Assembly: GCA_002293585.1 (NCBI GenBank) | Contig: DBDM01000199.1 | Location: 29,479-41,711 of the forward strand | Direction of reading: 5' to 3' | DNA length: 12,233 nucleotides | DNA from: Bacteroidales bacterium UBA932 | Lineage (GTDB): Bacteria > Bacteroidota > Bacteroidia > Bacteroidales > UBA932 | Shown: positions 9,261 through 12,233 of the stretch, in pieces | How positions within the stretch are numbered: the stretch's first letter is position 1 | Layout of the letters: each line of letters begins with the position of its first letter | Position numbers and translations under genes: made by a program | The notes under the pieces: model-generated | The model's database searches: none | What the model was told of the DNA's origin: nothing | The model's input: the letters and a program-made list of their open reading frames with translations, nothing else

Positions 9261-9734
9261 CTAATCCAACCAAACAACTATGAAGTTGGCTATTGGTGTT
9301 GCTTTAGCATCGGTCAGTGTCAGTGTATCGCCTTTTACCGCATAACCCTCTACCTTGTTGAGCGCTTTCAGGAAATTGTTCTCTGTTTCCATATCCGGAC
9401 ACATCTTCCTGGTAGCCACTACTTGTGAAAAAATAATTTTGCCCGCTTCTTTCCTGTGAAAAGATCCGGCAATATTGTTGCATCCTGCACTGCCGGTGAT
9501 CCGGCTGCCCTGCGGGTGCAGGAGAATGTGCGGTTCTTTCACGTTCCTGGCAACTTCTATCGGGGCGCCGTTCAATGTGATTAACTTCCAGTATTTACCG
9601 GTCGGTTCCGTGTCGGCGTTTTGAGCGGCAGGCGTTGCTTCCGTTGTCCCGGTGGCTGTGCGCTGACCGGATTTGCAGGCGTTCAGGCAAAGTGCGAGAA
9701 TAACCGCATTGATAATAAGAATAATTTTTTTCAT
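9261..9734 (-). CDS. Small META/HslJ-type lipoprotein
   Basis: A 157-aa predicted lipoprotein. I choose the ATG at 9734 over the upstream in-frame start at 9764 because it gives a standard signal peptide (MKKIILIINAVILALCLNAC) with lipobox L-N-A-C20. A low-complexity Thr/Ala linker (about 21-45) is followed by one META domain (about 48-155): WKLITLNGAPI, RITGSAGCNNIAGSF at 78-92, RKMCPDMETENNFLKAL at 109-124, DTLTLTD. C85 and C112 are in positions often conserved in this family. HslJ of E. coli is linked to heat shock and novobiocin resistance, but the biochemical role of META domains is not settled, so no function is assigned. No acidic surface-export signal follows the Cys, so it probably faces the periplasm. 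It starts 30 bases after carB and may ride on its transcript. Confidence 0.88.
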   Translation of the reverse strand: MKKIILIINAVILALCLNACKSGQRTATGTTEATPAAQNADTEPTGKYWKLITLNGAPIEVARNVKEPHILLHPQGSRITGSAGCNNIAGSFHRKEAGKIIFSQVVATRKMCPDMETENNFLKALNKVEGYAVKGDTLTLTDAKATPIANFIVVWLD

Positions 9735-9764
9735 ACTTATATCCCAACAAAAAGCATGCCACAA

Positions 9765-12233
9765 TTATTTATATTCATCCCATCCCTTGATCTGTATGTC
9801 GTCAATGCCCATGGAGCAGAAGGCGTTGATGAAGGCTGCGGCCAACCGGGCATTGGTAATGAGCGGAATATTGTAGTCGATGGAAGCACGGCGCACCATG
9901 TAGCCCTTGGTAAGTTCGCGGGTAGTGAGGTTCTTGGGTATATTCACTACGAAGTCGATTTTCTTGTCGCGCAGTAAATCCAGCGCCTGTGGCTGTCCCT
10001 CTTCTCCCGGCCAGTGAGCCAATTCCACTTCCACGCCATTTTCCTGCAGGTAAATATAAGTGCCGGTAGTGGCATAAATGGTATATCCTTTCTTCTGCAA
10101 CAGTTGCGCTGCAGGCAGGAGGGCGGCTTTCTGCTTGGCATCGCCGGTCGACAGCAAAATTGTTTTCTTCGGAATACGGTAGCCCACCGACAGCATGGAG
10201 GTGAGCACGGCTTCATTGGAATCGTCGCCTATGCAGCCCACTTCACCGGTCGACGCCATATCGACACCCAGCACGGGGTCGGCCTTTTGCAGGCGGGTGA
10301 ACGAGAATTGAGAGGCCTTGATACCTACATAATCGAGGTCGAATGCGTTCTTGTTAGGCCTTTCTACAGGTAGTCCCAGCATGGCTTTCGCCGCCAGTTC
10401 AATGAAATTTATTTTTAATACTTTCGATACGAATGGGAAACTACGCGAGGCGCGCAGATTACATTCAATCACTTTAATGTCGTTTTCTTTGGCTAAGAAT
10501 TGGATGTTGAAGGGACCTGAAATCTCTAACTCCTGCGCTATCTGTCGCGCTATTTTTTTAATGCGGCGTGCGGTTTCCACATACAGTTTTTGCGGGGGGA
10601 ATTGTATCGTAGCATCGCCCGAGTGCACACCGGCAAATTCAATATGTTCGGAGATGGCGTAGGCTATAATTTCACCTTTGTTCGCCACCGCATCGAGTTC
10701 AATTTCTTTAGCGTTTTCAATGAATTCACTCACTACCACCGGGTGTTTTTTCGACACGTTGGCGGCCAATTGCAAAAACATTTCCAACTCTGTTTTGTTA
10801 GAACATACGTTCATGGCGGCGCCCGACAACACGTAGGAAGGACGCACCAACACCGGGAAACCAACTTCATCAACGAAGCCGAACACATCATTCATGCTGC
10901 TCAGCTCTTTCCACCGTGGCTGGTCGATGCCTAAGCGGTCGAGCATGGAAGAGAATTTATGCCGGTCTTCGGCGCGGTCTATATTTTTTGCAGCAGTACC
11001 CAAAATGCTTACCTGAGCGCTGTTGAGGCGCATGGCTAAATTGTTGGGAATTTGTCCGCCCACGCTCACTACCACGCCGTGAGGGTTCTCTAACTCCACA
11101 ATGTCCATCACCCGCTCAAAGGTCAGTTCGTCAAAATACAGGCGGTCGCACATATCGTAGTCGGTACTCACCGTTTCGGGGTTGTAGTTAATCATCACGC
11201 CGCGCCAGCCTTCCCTACGCATGGTTTGCAGCGTATTCACCGAGCACCAGTCGAATTCCACCGAACTGCCTATGCGGTAAGCGCCGGAGCCCAGCACGAT
11301 GACCGACTTCTTATCGCCGGCATATTTCACGTCATTGACCGTGCCGTTGTAGGTAAGGTACAAATAATTGGTCTGCGCAGGATATTCTGCCGCCAGAGTA
11401 TCAATTTGTTTAACCACCGGCACCACACCCGTTTTTTTGCGGTATTCGCGCACCTGTTGCGCCGTTTCGTCGGCATTGCGGTCTTTGGCAATCAGGCGGG
11501 CAATCTGGAAGTCGGAAAAGCCTTGTTGCTTCGCCGTCTTCAGCAATGTTTCATCCATCTTTTCCACCTTGTCGTTTTTCTCCAGTTCATTGGCCGTCAC
11601 CACAATGTTGTGCAGCTTTTGCAGGAACCACCGGTCGATCTTCGTCAGCTCGTAAATTTGGTCAATGGTATAGCCTTGCTTGAAGGCTTTTTCGATCACA
11701 AAAATACGATTGTCGGTAGGCTCACGCAAGGCTTTATCTATGTCCTCAATCACAATTTCCTTGTTGGCCACAAAGCCGTGAGCGCCTTGACCAATCATGC
11801 GCAGCCCTTTTTGTATCACCTCTTCAAAACTGCGACCAATGGCCATCACTTCACCCACGCTCTTCATGCTGCTGCCGATTTCGCGCGACACACCGTGGAA
11901 TTTACCAAGATCCCAGCGCGGAATTTTACATACGATATAATCAAGCGCAGGCTCAAAAAAGGCCGGCGTAGTTTTGGTTACGGAGTTTTTTAAATCGAAT
12001 AAGCCATAGCCCAAGCCGAGCTTTGCCGCCACGAAAGCCAGCGGATAACCGGTGGCTTTGGACGCCAGCGCCGACGAACGGCTAAGGCGGGCGTTCACTT
12101 CAATCACGCGGTAATCTTCCGATTCGGGGTCAAAAGCATACTGCACATTGCATTCGCCGACAATCCCGATGTGGCGGATGATGCGGATCGACAGCGCGCG
12201 AAGTTTCTGCGCCTCGGTGTTGGAGAGCGTCTG
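9765..12233 (-). CDS. carB: Carbamoyl-phosphate synthase large subunit, 5' part beyond window
   Basis: Makes carbamoyl phosphate from bicarbonate, ammonia (from CarA) and 2 ATP, for pyrimidine and arginine synthesis in the cytoplasm. The frame stays open to the right edge, so 822 C-terminal residues of about 1070 are visible; the GTG at 12144-12146 is internal. Reading from the edge: end of the first ATP-grasp domain ([32 protein letters not shown]), the oligomerisation domain ([13 protein letters not shown] near 11620-11660), the second synthetase half ([77 protein letters not shown]), and the C-terminal MGS-like allosteric domain (about 10165 to 9800). The wording is closer to animal CAD/CPS1 than to E. 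coli CarB. carA is not in the window. The META lipoprotein gene lies immediately downstream. Confidence 0.97.
   Translation of the reverse strand, partial: [822 protein letters not shown]

Noticed and set aside
9735..9764. Upstream start (9764) adding MWHAFCWDIS to the META lipoprotein
   Set aside because: It would put ten residues before the signal peptide; the ATG at 9734 gives a standard lipoprotein signal.
11226..11993. 255-codon open frame on the + strand inside carB
   Set aside because: Antisense to an unmistakable CarB sequence; composition rich in His, Phe and Arg with no domain or plausible start region.
12144..12146. GTG as the start of carB
   Set aside because: The frame continues to the window edge and encodes conserved CarB residues ([15 protein letters not shown]) upstream of it.

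Overview
The window is chromosomal DNA from a member of the phylum Bacteroidota, most likely a Bacteroidales or related lineage that carries a type IX secretion system (T9SS). The evidence is three T9SS-type genes (a PorP/SprF-like protein, a GldJ-like lipoprotein and PorV), a SusB-like GH97 alpha-glucosidase, and promoters of the Bacteroidota type (TTTG or TTG, 19 bases, TAnnTTTG). Genus cannot be fixed from the sequence. The region is gene-dense: no stretch longer than about 150 bases lacks a gene, and I see no mobile element, CRISPR array, prophage gene or long repeat.

Layout from left to right. (1) The 3' part of a family-2 glycosyltransferase runs off the left edge on the + strand. It converges on (2) a minus-strand unit transcribed porP/sprF-like -> gldJ-like -> murF. 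Its lipoprotein and outer-membrane genes sit directly upstream of the last cytoplasmic enzyme of peptidoglycan precursor synthesis. (3) Divergent from it, behind a clear promoter, is porV-ispF: the T9SS outer-membrane shuttle/plug protein and an isoprenoid (MEP pathway) enzyme. (4) A tRNA with anticodon CAT has a near-perfect promoter and a strong hairpin terminator. (5) A complete GH97 alpha-glucosidase begins only 19 bases after that terminator. (6) On the minus strand, convergent with GH97, lies carB (large subunit of carbamoyl-phosphate synthase, running off the right edge), followed 30 bases downstream by a small META/HslJ-type lipoprotein.

How the genes relate. PorP-like, GldJ-like and PorV all act in the periplasm or outer membrane in T9SS secretion or gliding-type machinery. 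porU, which in Flavobacterium and Porphyromonas neighbours porV, is not here; the slot between gldJ and porV holds the PorP-like gene and a divergent promoter region. The remaining genes are housekeeping (murF, ispF, tRNA, carB) or glycan-related (GT2, GH97). I do not see a wholly new system. The points most worth a second look are the porP-gldJ pairing without porU, the atypical T-loop of the tRNA, the very short tRNA-to-GH97 spacing, and the CAD/CPS1-like sequence of CarB.
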